The notes below the pieces were generated by a model. It was not told the DNA's origin. It did not search any database and saw only the letters and a program-made list of their open reading frames with translations. From CBDDBU01 sp965226045 (lineage in GTDB: Bacteria; Pseudomonadota; Alphaproteobacteria; VGEJ01), in assembly GCA_965226045.1 (NCBI GenBank), contig CBDDBU010000020.1, forward strand, positions 1-64,000: a stretch of 64,000 nucleotides of DNA, written 5' to 3'. Shown here one piece after another: positions 18,097 through 26,722 of the stretch. Positions within the stretch are counted from its first letter, which is position 1, and every line of letters starts with the position of its first letter. The position numbers and the translations under genes were made by a program.

Positions 18097-18405
18097 TCAG
18101 AGCTTCATTGAATTGTAGGATTCGAGTGCCGAATTATTCACAAATAGCTCTGTGAACTGGTTTTCAAGTTCGCTCAATACGTCATATGGAGTAAACGGAT
18201 TGAGGATCACGTTCTTGCGTGTCGCTTCGTCTTCGCTGCGACTCAAAACGCGCAGGAGACTAACAGGCGCGGACGGGTTCTTCGCAACGATTCGTGCCAG
18301 CGCGTCGCTTTCTTCGACTAGTGCCGTCAATCGCTCAGACGATGTCGTTTCATCAGCAGCTTCCCGTCTGGCCGTGGGTTTCTTCGTTTTCCCCTTGGTC
18401 GCCAC
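18097..18405 (-). CDS. LRV/HEAT-like repeat protein carried by nested element
   Basis: A 102-residue protein with a basic N-terminus and then two helical repeats with the NPxxPxxLL pattern (ALARIVAKNPSAPVSLLRVL and ATRKNVILNPFTPYDVLSEL), as in leucine-rich-repeat-variant proteins. The end (NNSALESYNSMKL) looks like a cap but the protein is short for this class, so it may be truncated. It is the only coding sequence in the nested element; role unknown. Confidence 0.5.
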   Translation of the reverse strand: MATKGKTKKPTARREAADETTSSERLTALVEESDALARIVAKNPSAPVSLLRVLSRSEDEATRKNVILNPFTPYDVLSELENQFTELFVNNSALESYNSMKL

Positions 18406-18475
18406 CGTTCCGTCCCCCGATGTTAAGTACGTGACGTGAATTAAACTCCGGTTCGGTTTTCAGAACAATCAAGAA

Positions 18476-19486
18476 TTAGCCGGATCGCCTCCTCAATGCG
18501 CCTGCGCCGGCCCTTGCCTGCAGTCCAAGGAGACACACTACATATAGTGGGTGTGGGTGATAACCGGATAGGCAAGGATCGAACATCGCGTTCTCCTTCG
18601 CGCGATGGTTCTGCCGAAACGTGAACTCGTCTAGATAGCGGTCCATGTATTTCGCCGACACGTGAATGTGTGTTGAGGCGACGGAATACTTAAATAGACG
18701 CCAGAAGCTTTCGACATGGTTCGTGTGGTGCACCACGTCCATGCTGCCGTCATACCGTGCAAATTCCTTCACGCCGTGTCGAACCTGTCCATGCTTGTAG
18801 CCATCAGCGTTCAGTAAACCGTAGGACATGAGTTCGTCGGTCGAAACAATCGATCCCGGCTCCACAGTGCGCAGCGTCGCCTCGCGGAGTGTCTTTTTGC
18901 GGACGTTCGGGACGATCTCAGTTTCCATGCGACCGCCTCGTTGCTTCATGCCAAATACGATGGTCTTGCCCGGTGCGCCGCGTCCGCGCTTGCCACCGGA
19001 CCTTTTGCCTCCGACATAGGCCTCGTCCAGTTCGACGTGTCCTTGCAGGATTTCGAAGCCATCGGCTTTGGACATGAGCGTGCGGATTTGTTGGCCCATG
19101 CGCCACGCGGTTTTGTAGGTCACCCCGAGCGTGCGTTGCAGTTCCTTGCCGCTAACACCGTGGCGCGTCGTGACGAATAGAAAGACGGCATAGAACCAAA
19201 GCTGCATCGACGTGCGGCTATCCTCGAAGATCGTGCCGGCGCAGGGATAGACGTGATGACCGCAGCGCGCGCATGAATAGGCCTTGCGGTTGACAAGACG
19301 ATGGAAAGTCGCATCTTGTCCGCACTTGGCGCACACATGACGCAGCCCGTAGCGGACGTTCATGACGTGTGCTATGCACGAAGCGTCATCCGGGAACCGG
19401 TTGAAGAAGTCGCGCACCGAGAACTCGGGGGATCGACTTGGGTTACGTTCTGCTATTGCGCGGGGCTTGCGGGTGCGAATAGCCAT
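18476..19486 (-). CDS. IS1595-family (ISXO2-like) transposase, C-terminus replaced
   Basis: A 336-codon frame with an N-terminal zinc ribbon (CAKCG..CARCG), then a DDE domain: HVELDEAYVGGKR, SIVSTDELMSYG and HTNHVESFWRLFKYSV carry the acidic and Asn/His-type catalytic residues. After NAMFD the frame enters the nested element and the last about 30 codons (PCLSGYHPHPLY...) are foreign. The original end was most likely MFDLLIGAV. Activity of this altered form is uncertain. Confidence 0.9.
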   Translation of the reverse strand: MAIRTRKPRAIAERNPSRSPEFSVRDFFNRFPDDASCIAHVMNVRYGLRHVCAKCGQDATFHRLVNRKAYSCARCGHHVYPCAGTIFEDSRTSMQLWFYAVFLFVTTRHGVSGKELQRTLGVTYKTAWRMGQQIRTLMSKADGFEILQGHVELDEAYVGGKRSGGKRGRGAPGKTIVFGMKQRGGRMETEIVPNVRKKTLREATLRTVEPGSIVSTDELMSYGLLNADGYKHGQVRHGVKEFARYDGSMDVVHHTNHVESFWRLFKYSVASTHIHVSAKYMDRYLDEFTFRQNHRAKENAMFDPCLSGYHPHPLYVVCLLGLQARAGAGALRRRSG

Positions 19487-19551
19487 CGGTCATCTCCTTC
19501 TATGACCTTAATATAGGCGATCATCGTACCTGCGTCAAGGGGATAAACCCG

Positions 19552-19977
19552 TTGATGTATGTGGACATCGACAATTTCAAACTCGTAAATGACGTGCGTG
19601 GACACCAAGCTGGCGACGAGGCCCTCAGAACGCTGGCGGACATCCTCTCTCAGGGGAGCCCCGCCGGCGACCTGGTAGCGCGTCTTGGCGGCGACGAATT
19701 CGCGATCTGGCTTGAGGAGGCGGATGAGCCGGCGGCCCGCGCCAAGGTCGGAGGTCTGCTCAGCGCTTGTGAGAGCCTGAAACAATTTTCGGGCGCCACG
19801 GAAAGGCCGCTCGGAATCTCGATTGGCATCGCCCTCAGCGCCCCTCAGGACGACAGCCCCCTGGCGCAACTGATCGGCGCTGCGGACGCGGCCATGTATG
19901 AGGCAAGCGCGGCGGCAAAGGCTCCTATGCAATACGAGGCGCCAACGAGCCGGGCGCCGCCACGGCCAGGGACATAA
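19552..19977 (+). pseudogene. PAS-GGDEF gene, 3' part (GGDEF domain)
   Basis: The remaining C-terminal part of the gene begun at 15563. It contains MYVDIDNFKLVNDVRGHQAGDEAL and the signature GGDEF in RLGGDEFAIWL, the substrate and metal-binding half of a diguanylate cyclase. It has no ribosome binding site of its own. It stops 14 bases before the original start of the DUF2336 gene, which suggests the two formed one operon before the IS insertions. Confidence 0.9.
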
Positions 19978-19990
19978 ACGGGAGGGCGAG

Positions 19991-21115
19991 CTAGTGTCCC
20001 GATTCCGAAGTTCGCATGATTTTCGCCTGCTGTTCAGCGGTTTCGATTGTTCGGAGGCAGAACCGCTGGATGGCGGCGAGGATGTCATCGGCGGATTTGG
20101 TCCATTTGAAGGGTTTGGGGTTCTGGTTTGTCGTGTCGATGTAGTCGAGGATGGTGCGCTCCAACTCCTTGGTGGAGCGATGGACGCCGCGCCTGATCTG
20201 CTTGTCGGTCAGCAGCCCGAACCAGCGCTCGACCTGGTTCAGCCAGGAGGCGCTGGTGGGTGTGAAATGGGCCTGCCAGCGCGGCCGTTTGGCGAACCAG
20301 TCGCGGATCGCCTTGGTCTTGTGGGTCCCGTAGTTGTCCATGACGATGTGGATGTCGAGATCACCAGGGACGTTCGCCTCGACGAGGTCGAGGAATTTGC
20401 GGAACTCTCGGGCCCGATGGCGCGGGAAACATTTGCCGATGATCTCTCCCGTGGCGATGTCGAGGGCCGCGAAGAGAGAGGTCGTGCCGTGGCGCTTGTA
20501 GTCGTGGCTGCGCCGCTCCGCCTGCCCGGGGCGCATCGGCAAGAGGGGCTGGGAACGGTCCAGGGCCTGGATCTGGCTCTTTTCGTCGACACAGAGAACC
20601 AGGGCACGATCCGGCGGCGCCAAATACAGACCGACGATGTCGCGGACCTTCTCCACGAAGAAGGGATTGCTCGACAGCTTGAAGGTCTCCGAGCGATGCG
20701 GCTGCAAGCCGAAGGCCCGCCAGATGCGATGAATGGTCGAGGGCGCGTGGCCGCTCGCCCGCGCCATCGAGCGAAGGCTCCAATGGGTCGCGTCCGGCGG
20801 CGTCTCTTCCAGCGTCAGCCGGACCGCTTCCGCGATGGCGTCATCGCCGATTTGACGCGGCGCGCCGGGGCGGGGTTCGTCGTACAGACCGTCGAGGCCC
20901 TCCGCCGCATAGCGGCGACGCCACTTGCCCACGGTGTCCGCGCTCGCCTCGAGACGAACGGCGATCTCCTTGTTCTCCAACCCTTCCGCCGCCGCCAAGA
21001 CGATCCGAGCCCGCCGCGCAAGCCCCTGCGACGTCTTGCGACGACGAGACAGCGCCTCCAATTCGGCGCGCTCGTCATCGCTCAAAGAGATCGTCACCGC
21101 CACTCTCGCCATCAA
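19991..21115 (-). CDS. IS630-family transposase
   Basis: A 374-residue protein with an N-terminal helix-turn-helix region (ENKEIAVRLEASADTVGKWRRRY, then SMARASGHAPSTIHRIW) and a DDE domain with LCVDEKSQIQAL, IVMDNYGTHK and SWLNQVERWF carrying D, D and E. The stop codon TAG is completed by the duplicated target TA. Intact, so the element may be active. Confidence 0.95.
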   Translation of the reverse strand: MMARVAVTISLSDDERAELEALSRRRKTSQGLARRARIVLAAAEGLENKEIAVRLEASADTVGKWRRRYAAEGLDGLYDEPRPGAPRQIGDDAIAEAVRLTLEETPPDATHWSLRSMARASGHAPSTIHRIWRAFGLQPHRSETFKLSSNPFFVEKVRDIVGLYLAPPDRALVLCVDEKSQIQALDRSQPLLPMRPGQAERRSHDYKRHGTTSLFAALDIATGEIIGKCFPRHRAREFRKFLDLVEANVPGDLDIHIVMDNYGTHKTKAIRDWFAKRPRWQAHFTPTSASWLNQVERWFGLLTDKQIRRGVHRSTKELERTILDYIDTTNQNPKPFKWTKSADDILAAIQRFCLRTIETAEQQAKIMRTSESGH

Positions 21116-21172
21116 TCGCGCCTCCTAAAAACAAATAGAGACATAATCATATCCATTTATCGATCAGGACAC
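19994..21172 (-). mobile_element. IS630-family element at a TA site
   Basis: Terminal repeats beginning GTGTCC occur at both ends and a duplicated TA flanks the element (19992-19993 and 21173-21174), the hallmark of IS630/Tc1 elements. It holds one intact transposase. It landed between a GGAGG ribosome-binding sequence (19981-19985) and the ATG of the DUF2336 gene (21176). Confidence 0.93.
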
Positions 21173-21175
21173 TAG

Positions 21176-22357
21176 ATGGTTCGGCGCTTGCTCGGCTTGT
21201 CGAAGAAACGCAAGACCAAGCGGCCGCCCATCGAATACGAGGAGGCCAAGCGGGTCGCGCGCGCCGACGACACCGCCGCCCGTCGCGATCTCGCCAGCCG
21301 TGAGGATATCCAGCCCGAGATTCTCTACTATCTCGTCGACGACGAATCGGCGGAGGTTCGTCATGAGATAGCGGCCAACACAGCAACGCCCCGCCAAGCC
21401 GACATCACTCTGACCAGCGACGTCGACGACGACGTGCGTTGCAATCTGGCGCTTAAAATCGCGCGGATCGCGCCCAAAATGAAGCGCGATGAGCAGACCA
21501 AGTTGCGCGAACTCACCCTCCAGGCGCTCGACACTCTGGCCCAGCATCAGCTCCCTCGGGTGCCCCAGATCCTGGCCGAGGAGCTCAAGGAAGCCACCAA
21601 CGTGCCGGTCAAAATCATCGAACGCCTGGCCAAGGATATCGAGCTGATCGTCGCGGCGCCGGTGCTTGAATACTCCCCGCTGCTCAGTGACGACTTTCTG
21701 ATCGAGCTCATCAACAGCCGACCGGCTCAGGGCGCGCTTCCGGTGATCTCGCGCCGCGCCCGGGTGGCGCCCCCCTCCGGCGACGCTATCGTCGCGGCCA
21801 ACGACGTGCCGGCCGTGGCCGCGCTTCTCGCCAACCGCAACGCACAGATTCGCGAGGAAACGCTCGACGATATCATCGAGCGGGCCGAAGGCGTCGGGCC
21901 GTGGCACGAGCCCATCGTCAACCGGCCCAGCCTGAGCCAACGGGCGATCCGGCGGGTGGCCAGGTTCGTGGCATCGTCGCTCCTCAACATTCTCCAAGAA
22001 CGGAGCGACCTCGACCAGAAGACCGCGCGCAAACTGAAAAAAGCAGTCGAGCAACGACTTGAGAAGGAGAGCAAGGTCGATGTCGACGCGCTATCGGCAA
22101 GCCGGGCCGAGCGAATGTTCAACGACGGCAAGCTCGATGACGAGGTCATCGTGCGGGAGATCGAGCACAAGAACCTCGAGTTCGTCACTCAGGCGCTCTC
22201 CCTCATGGCCAAACTTAAGGAGCCGCTGGTGCGCCGGATCATCGACTCCAGGAACGGCAAGTCGGTGACCTCGCTGGCATGGTCAGCCGGGCTCAAGATG
22301 AAAACGGCGACCGTGTTACAGCGCAGGGTCCCAAGGTTCCCCGCCACTCGCTCGTGA
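21176..22357 (+). CDS. DUF2336 domain protein, frameshifted near the C-terminus
   Basis: A 393-codon frame with the helical-repeat layout of DUF2336 proteins, found in alphaproteobacteria and often near signalling genes. The natural end (TDYPLSEDEMAWQIEFF) is found in another frame up to 22428, so a one-base indel lies near 22330. IS630 has separated the start codon from its original ribosome binding site (GGAGG at 19981), so translation is probably poor even if transcribed. Function unknown; earlier linkage with the GGDEF gene suggests signalling. Confidence 0.8.
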   Translation: MVRRLLGLSKKRKTKRPPIEYEEAKRVARADDTAARRDLASREDIQPEILYYLVDDESAEVRHEIAANTATPRQADITLTSDVDDDVRCNLALKIARIAPKMKRDEQTKLRELTLQALDTLAQHQLPRVPQILAEELKEATNVPVKIIERLAKDIELIVAAPVLEYSPLLSDDFLIELINSRPAQGALPVISRRARVAPPSGDAIVAANDVPAVAALLANRNAQIREETLDDIIERAEGVGPWHEPIVNRPSLSQRAIRRVARFVASSLLNILQERSDLDQKTARKLKKAVEQRLEKESKVDVDALSASRAERMFNDGKLDDEVIVREIEHKNLEFVTQALSLMAKLKEPLVRRIIDSRNGKSVTSLAWSAGLKMKTATVLQRRVPRFPATRS

Positions 22358-22437
22358 GCCCCCAGGGCACCGACTATCCCCTCTCGGAGGATGAGATGGC
22401 GTGGCAGATCGAGTTCTTCGAGACCTGAGCCGCCCCG

Positions 22438-23328
22438 TCAGTCGCGCGTCAGCATGGTGCCGACGCCCTGCTCGGTGAAGATCTCGAGTAGCATGACGTG
22501 GGGGACGCGGCCGTCGAGAATGTGCGCCGCGCCGACGCCGTGGGCGACCGCGTCCAGGCATGTCTCGACCTTGGGAATCATGCCCCCTTCGATAGTGCCA
22601 CTGGCGATGAGGCGGCGCGCCTCGGCGGCCGAAAGCGCCGCGATCAGTTTGCCCTCGGTGTTCAGGACGCCTGAAACGTCGGTGAGCATCAGCAGCTTGC
22701 GCGCATTGACCGCCGCGGCCACGGCGCCGGCCGCCGCATCGGCGTTGATGTTGTAGGTCTCTCCATCAACGCCGATGCCAATCGGCGCGATCACCGGAAT
22801 CACCGCAAGGCGAGCCAAGGAGTCGAGCAGTTCGGCGTTGACCTTAACCGGCTCGCCGACGAAGCCGAGATCCTGCCGCGCGCCGGCGCCCCGGTGCTCA
22901 AGCTTGCGCGCCTCGATCAGGCGGCCGTCCTTGCCCGATATACCGATCGCCTTGCCCCCCGCAGCGCCGATGGTGGTGACGATCTGTTTGTTGATGGTGC
23001 CCGAGAGCACCATTTCCACGACCTCGACCGTGGCCCGGTCGGTGACGCGCAGGCCATCGACGAAGGTGCTCTCGATGCGCAAGCGCTTGAGCATGGCGCC
23101 GATCTGCGGCCCGCCGCCGTGGACGACGATCGGGTTGATGCCGACCTGCTTGATGAGAACCACGTCGCGCGCGAAATTGAGGCTGAGATCGGCGTCGCCC
23201 ATGGCGTGCCCGCCATACTTGATGACGAACGTCTCGCCAGCGAACTGCCGCATGTAAGGCAGCGCCTCGGACAGCGTCGCGCCGGTCCGCAAGTAGCGCC
23301 GAAGATTCGCCTTGTTGGAGGTTTCCAT
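22438..23328 (-). CDS. argB: ArgB, N-acetylglutamate kinase
   Basis: A 296-residue amino-acid kinase that phosphorylates N-acetyl-glutamate in arginine synthesis. VIKYGGHAM near residue 33, VVHGGGPQIGAML near residue 68 and the C-terminal GGMIPKVETC segment (transition-state lysine) are present. ATG 23328 gives the expected length. It is the last gene of the rpmH-to-argB gene string; the gap to engB is 56 bases. Confidence 0.96.
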   Translation of the reverse strand: METSNKANLRRYLRTGATLSEALPYMRQFAGETFVIKYGGHAMGDADLSLNFARDVVLIKQVGINPIVVHGGGPQIGAMLKRLRIESTFVDGLRVTDRATVEVVEMVLSGTINKQIVTTIGAAGGKAIGISGKDGRLIEARKLEHRGAGARQDLGFVGEPVKVNAELLDSLARLAVIPVIAPIGIGVDGETYNINADAAAGAVAAAVNARKLLMLTDVSGVLNTEGKLIAALSAAEARRLIASGTIEGGMIPKVETCLDAVAHGVGAAHILDGRVPHVMLLEIFTEQGVGTMLTRD

Positions 23329-23384
23329 GGGCTGCGTCCCCGGCCCAAAGATGACTGGTGGGCGGGCCGAGGGGTTATAGAAGA

Positions 23385-24035
23385 TCAGCGCGGCAGCGCC
23401 AAGCTCGCAAGCTCGGCGCGCAGTACGGGCATGCCCGTCCCCGCCCTTGCGCTGGTGGCGATGATCTCCGGGTGGGCGGCCGCGTCGCACGCGATTTCAG
23501 CGCTGACCGCCGTTCCCAGCGCGGCAAGGTCCGCGCCCGGCACCGCATCCGCCTTGGTCAGCACGATCTGGTAGGCGACGGCCGCCCGCCCGAGCCGGGC
23601 CATGGCGGCTCGGTCCGGCGCTAGGATGCCGCGCCGTGCATCGATCAGGAGACAAACGCGGCGCAGGTGCGGGCGCCCTTCGAGATAGTGGTTCACCAGG
23701 CCGGTCCACGCCGCGATGTCAGTCTTCGAGGCGCGTGCGAAACCGTAGCCGGGAAGATCGACGAGCAAGAGCCGTTCGCCGAACGCAAAGAAGTTGATCT
23801 GACGGGTGCGCCCCGGCGTTCGCGAGGTGCGGGCAAGCGTATTACGCCCCGTCAGAGCGTTGACCAGACTCGACTTGCCGACGTTTGAGCGGCCCGCGAA
23901 GGCGACCTCGGGCGGTCCCAGCACCGGCAGGCCCCCGGTCGCGCCCGCGGCCGTGACGAACGCGCATTCTTCCGCGAACAGCAGCCGACCCCGTTCGAGG
24001 TCCTCAGGCGTCGGCCCGGCCGAGCCCGTGGTCAC
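23385..24035 (-). CDS. yihA: EngB/YihA (YsxC) ribosome-assembly GTPase
   Basis: A 216-residue GTPase acting in 50S subunit assembly. G1 is GRSNVGKSS, G3 DLPGYG, G4 TKAD, and G5 is SA in the ATSARAG stretch. The start is GTG 24035 overlapping the yidC stop by four bases, a spacing that fits the family length. Intact. Confidence 0.95.
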   Translation of the reverse strand: MTTGSAGPTPEDLERGRLLFAEECAFVTAAGATGGLPVLGPPEVAFAGRSNVGKSSLVNALTGRNTLARTSRTPGRTRQINFFAFGERLLLVDLPGYGFARASKTDIAAWTGLVNHYLEGRPHLRRVCLLIDARRGILAPDRAAMARLGRAAVAYQIVLTKADAVPGADLAALGTAVSAEIACDAAAHPEIIATSARAGTGMPVLRAELASLALPR

Positions 24036-25840
24036 GACGACGCCGGCCGCGTCACCCCCATGCGCTTCATGATGACCCATTGCTGGAGGATGGAGAGCGT
24101 GTTGTTCCAGGTCCAGTAAATGACGAGCCCGGCGGGAAAAGCGGCCAGCAGGAAGGTGAAGAAGATCGGCATGAACAGAAATATCTTGGCCTGAATCGGG
24201 TCCTGGGGCTGCGGGTTCAGCCGCATCTGCAGCCACATGCTGAAGCCCATGAGGATGGGCCAGATGCCGATGTGTAGGAGATCGGGATAGTCAAAGGGGA
24301 TGATGCCGAAGGGATTGAGAAGGTTGCTCGGGTCGCGCGACGACAGATCCTGGATCCAGGCGAAGAATGGCGCATGGCGCATTTCAATGGTGACGAACAG
24401 CACCTCGTAGAGCGAGAAGAAGACCGGAATCTGGATGAGCATCGGCAGGCAACCCATCATCGGGTTCACCTTCTCTGTCTTGTAGAGCTCCATCATCGCC
24501 TTTTGCATGCCGGCGCGATCGCCGGCGAACCGCTCCTTCATCTTGACGATTTCCGGCTGCAGCTTCTTCATCGCCGCCATCGAGCGGTATGCCTTGTTGG
24601 CGAGCGGGAAGAACAGAGTCTTGACGCAGACCGTCAGCAACAAGATGGCAATGCCGAAGTTGCCGATCACCTCGTAGAAGAACATCAGGACATGGAACAG
24701 CGGCATGGCCAGGAAGTAGAGCCAGCGGAAAGCCGCCGCGAGGTCGAAGCGGATGATTCCGAGCTGCTGCTCGTAGACATCGAGAGTCGCCGCGACCTTG
24801 GCGCCGGCGAACAAATAGTCGGTCAGTTCGGCGCTCGCGCCTGGCGCGATTTCCTGGGGACCGCGTAAATAGTCGACCTGATACTTGTCGACATCACCGC
24901 TCTGCCAGTGGGTAAAGGCGCCCTCAAACTGTTGCTTCTGATCGGGAATGAGCGTGACCAGCCAGTACTTGTCGGTGATGCCGAGCCAGCCGCCCGTCGA
25001 CAACGCCTTGATCCGCCCGCCGGGCTCGTCATGGAGATCGGTGTAATCGTGTTCCGCGAGGGTGCCGTCGAAAACACCGAGCAGGCCCTCGTGCAGGATG
25101 TAAAAGCCGGAGATCCATGGCGTGCCGATACGCGCGATGACGCCGAAGGGCGAGACCGCGACCGCCTCGGTGCCGTGGTTCTCGACGCGGCGGCGGACGG
25201 TGAACATGAAGGTATCGTCGACCGCTATTTCCTGAAAGAAGCGCAGACCCTGGCCGTTGTCCCAACTCAGCGTCACGGGCCGACCGGGGGCGAGTTCGCG
25301 CACATCGGCGGTCCAGACGGTTTTCTCGTCCGGCACCGCGACGCCCTCGGCGGCGCTCCAACCGAACCACGCGTAGTACGGGCCGGTGTTCACGACCTCG
25401 CTCCGGGGCATGAACATCGAGGTCGACCGATCGGCGGTCGAAACCGCCGTGTCCTTGGGCGAAAGAAGGACAATTTGGGGAGAGTCGGGTGCGACCGTCT
25501 CGCGATAGGTGGTCAGCGTCAGATCGTCGATCCGCGCGCCGGTGAGCGAGATCGATCCCTTGAGGTGAGAGGTCTCAAAATACACCCGCGGGCCGGCCGC
25601 GATGACGTCCTTGCGGCTGGCGCCGGCAGCGGCTGTCGTCGGCGTCGCACTATCGCCCGGTCGCGGCGCCGCGCCCTCTGCGCCCGGCGCGCGCGATATC
25701 TCCTCGCGCACGACGGTCTCGGTCTGGCTTGCCGGCGGTCGCAGGGAGGGCGGGTTGAGATAGCTGTAAACGAACTCAAACCCGACGACGATGACGACCG
25801 AAATGACGATCGCCAGAATGAGGTTTCGTTGATCGGTCAT
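24032..25840 (-). CDS. yidC: YidC membrane protein insertase
   Basis: A 602-residue inner-membrane insertase. It has an N-terminal signal-anchor (ILAIVISVVIVVGFEFVYSYL), a large periplasmic beta domain (residues 60-355) and a C-terminal five-helix core beginning near WLYFLAMPLFHVLMFFYEVIGN, including the cytoplasmic hairpin (MKKLQPEIVKMKERF) and GCLPMLIQIPVFFSLYEVL. It overlaps yidD and engB by four bases each. Confidence 0.97.
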   Translation of the reverse strand: MTDQRNLILAIVISVVIVVGFEFVYSYLNPPSLRPPASQTETVVREEISRAPGAEGAAPRPGDSATPTTAAAGASRKDVIAAGPRVYFETSHLKGSISLTGARIDDLTLTTYRETVAPDSPQIVLLSPKDTAVSTADRSTSMFMPRSEVVNTGPYYAWFGWSAAEGVAVPDEKTVWTADVRELAPGRPVTLSWDNGQGLRFFQEIAVDDTFMFTVRRRVENHGTEAVAVSPFGVIARIGTPWISGFYILHEGLLGVFDGTLAEHDYTDLHDEPGGRIKALSTGGWLGITDKYWLVTLIPDQKQQFEGAFTHWQSGDVDKYQVDYLRGPQEIAPGASAELTDYLFAGAKVAATLDVYEQQLGIIRFDLAAAFRWLYFLAMPLFHVLMFFYEVIGNFGIAILLLTVCVKTLFFPLANKAYRSMAAMKKLQPEIVKMKERFAGDRAGMQKAMMELYKTEKVNPMMGCLPMLIQIPVFFSLYEVLFVTIEMRHAPFFAWIQDLSSRDPSNLLNPFGIIPFDYPDLLHIGIWPILMGFSMWLQMRLNPQPQDPIQAKIFLFMPIFFTFLLAAFPAGLVIYWTWNNTLSILQQWVIMKRMGVTRPASS

Positions 25841-26091
25841 CGCCGCGCCTCGGAGCCGCTCGCGCGACCCCTCGAGGGCACCGGATCGAACCCCGATCCT
25901 CCCCACGGATGGCAGCGCGCGATCCGCCGCAGACCCAGCCAACCGCCGCGCACGACGCCGTGGGCGAGCACCGCTTCGGCCGCGTACTCCGAGCAGGTGG
26001 GCAGGTAACGACAACGCGGCCCCAGCAGCGGCGAGATCACCAGTTGGTAGCCGCGAATCAAGAGCCGGACGATGGCGACCAGCGGATTCAT
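25837..26091 (-). CDS. yidD: YidD membrane protein insertion efficiency factor
   Basis: An 84-residue protein with an amphipathic N-terminal helix and the conserved RCRYLPTCSEYAAEA and WGGSGFDPVP segments. It assists YidC-dependent insertion at the inner membrane. Four-base overlaps with both rnpA and yidC show coupling. Confidence 0.95.
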   Translation of the reverse strand: MNPLVAIVRLLIRGYQLVISPLLGPRCRYLPTCSEYAAEAVLAHGVVRGGWLGLRRIARCHPWGGSGFDPVPSRGRASGSEARR

Positions 26092-26501
26092 TTCCCGGCC
26101 GCCCGCCCCGCCGTGGCGGCAACCGCCGCGAGGGCCTCATCGCCTTCGCGCCAAGCGCCCAGCCGCCGCAACGCCGCCTCAAGATCAGTCACGAGTGCCC
26201 CATACGGTCGCTTGAGGGTCGCCGCCCTGCCGATAATCACATAGTCATGACCAAGGGCGGCGTGAAGGGGCAAGGTGGCGGCCGCCACCGCCCGCAGCCG
26301 TCGGCGCGCCCGGTTACGTGCGATCGCGTTTCCGACCTTGCGCGATGCGGTGAAGCCCACTCGCGGCGCCGCGTCGGGTCCTTCTGGCGTCGCCCGCGAC
26401 ATGGTCTGAAGGACCAAGCCCCGGGTCGTCCATTTGCGCCGGGCCGAGGCCACTCGCAGGAACTCCGATCGCTGCCGCAGACGCCCAACCCGCGCCGGCA
26501 T
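26088..26501 (-). CDS. rnpA: RNase P protein component
   Basis: A 137-residue basic protein that supports the catalytic RNA of RNase P in tRNA 5' maturation. The central RNR-type motif (GNAIARNRARRRLR) is present after VGFTASRKV. ATG 26501 is chosen for length; five bases separate it from the rpmH stop at 26507. Confidence 0.95.
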   Translation of the reverse strand: MPARVGRLRQRSEFLRVASARRKWTTRGLVLQTMSRATPEGPDAAPRVGFTASRKVGNAIARNRARRRLRAVAAATLPLHAALGHDYVIIGRAATLKRPYGALVTDLEAALRRLGAWREGDEALAAVAATAGRAAGK

Positions 26502-26506
26502 CGCGC

Positions 26507-26641
26507 TTAGGTGGAAAGACGCTTGCGCCCTCTGGCGCGACGGCGCGCGAGAATGCGTCGGCCGGCTGGGGTCGCCATGCGGGCGCGAAAGCCGTGACGG
26601 CGCTTGCGCACCAGCACGCTGGGCTGAAAGGTCCGTTTCAT
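26507..26641 (-). CDS. rpmH: 50S ribosomal protein L34
   Basis: A 44-residue, Arg/Lys-rich protein (MKRTFQPSVLVRKRRHGFRA...) with the standard L34 sequence. It heads the rpmH-rnpA-yidD-yidC-engB unit. A good promoter lies 53 bases upstream. Whether an origin is nearby cannot be told: no dnaA, gidA or DnaA-box cluster is visible. Confidence 0.97.
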   Translation of the reverse strand: MKRTFQPSVLVRKRRHGFRARMATPAGRRILARRRARGRKRLST

Positions 26642-26693
26642 CGAAGATCTCTGCCGATTCGCCCGCGCTTCCATGATTGGCGGCGGCGGCCGC

Positions 26694-26722
26694 TGTATAC
26701 GGGCTAGGTTTGTTGGTGTCAA
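26694..26722 (-). promoter_or_regulatory. Sigma-70-type promoter of rpmH operon
   Basis: On the minus strand a perfect -35 TTGACA (26717-26722) is followed after exactly 17 bases by TATACA (26694-26699). This places the transcript start near 26687, about 45 bases before the rpmH ATG. Confidence 0.75.

Larger units (their letters stand above)
17801..18576. mobile_element. Nested transposase-less element with 43-bp terminal inverted repeats
   Basis: The arms 17802-17844 and 18534-18576 are a perfect 43-bp inverted repeat starting CTTGCCTATCCGG. The insert is bounded by a 7-bp duplication GATCGAA (17794-17800 and 18577-18583). Excision in silico restores both interrupted IS1595 genes, giving the transposase ending MFDLLIGAV. 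Just inside the left arm a 20-bp unit containing TATATGTAGTGTGC occurs twice in tandem, resembling recombinase-binding repeats. The only ORF is an LRV-like protein at 18097; no transposase is present, so it must be moved in trans. Family not recognised. Confidence 0.85.
16733..19551 (-). mobile_element. IS1595-family element with passenger genes, inserted in a GGDEF domain
   Basis: Perfect 13-bp terminal inverted repeats (CGGGTTTATCCCC at 16733-16745, complement at 19539-19551) are flanked by an 8-bp duplication TTGATGTA (16725-16732 and 19552-19559). Removing the element and one repeat restores GGALMYVDIDNF of the GGDEF domain. It carries a transposase at the right, two passenger ORFs at the left, and a second nested element at 17801-18576. 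Total 2,819 bp, about 2,040 bp without the nested insert. Confidence 0.95.
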
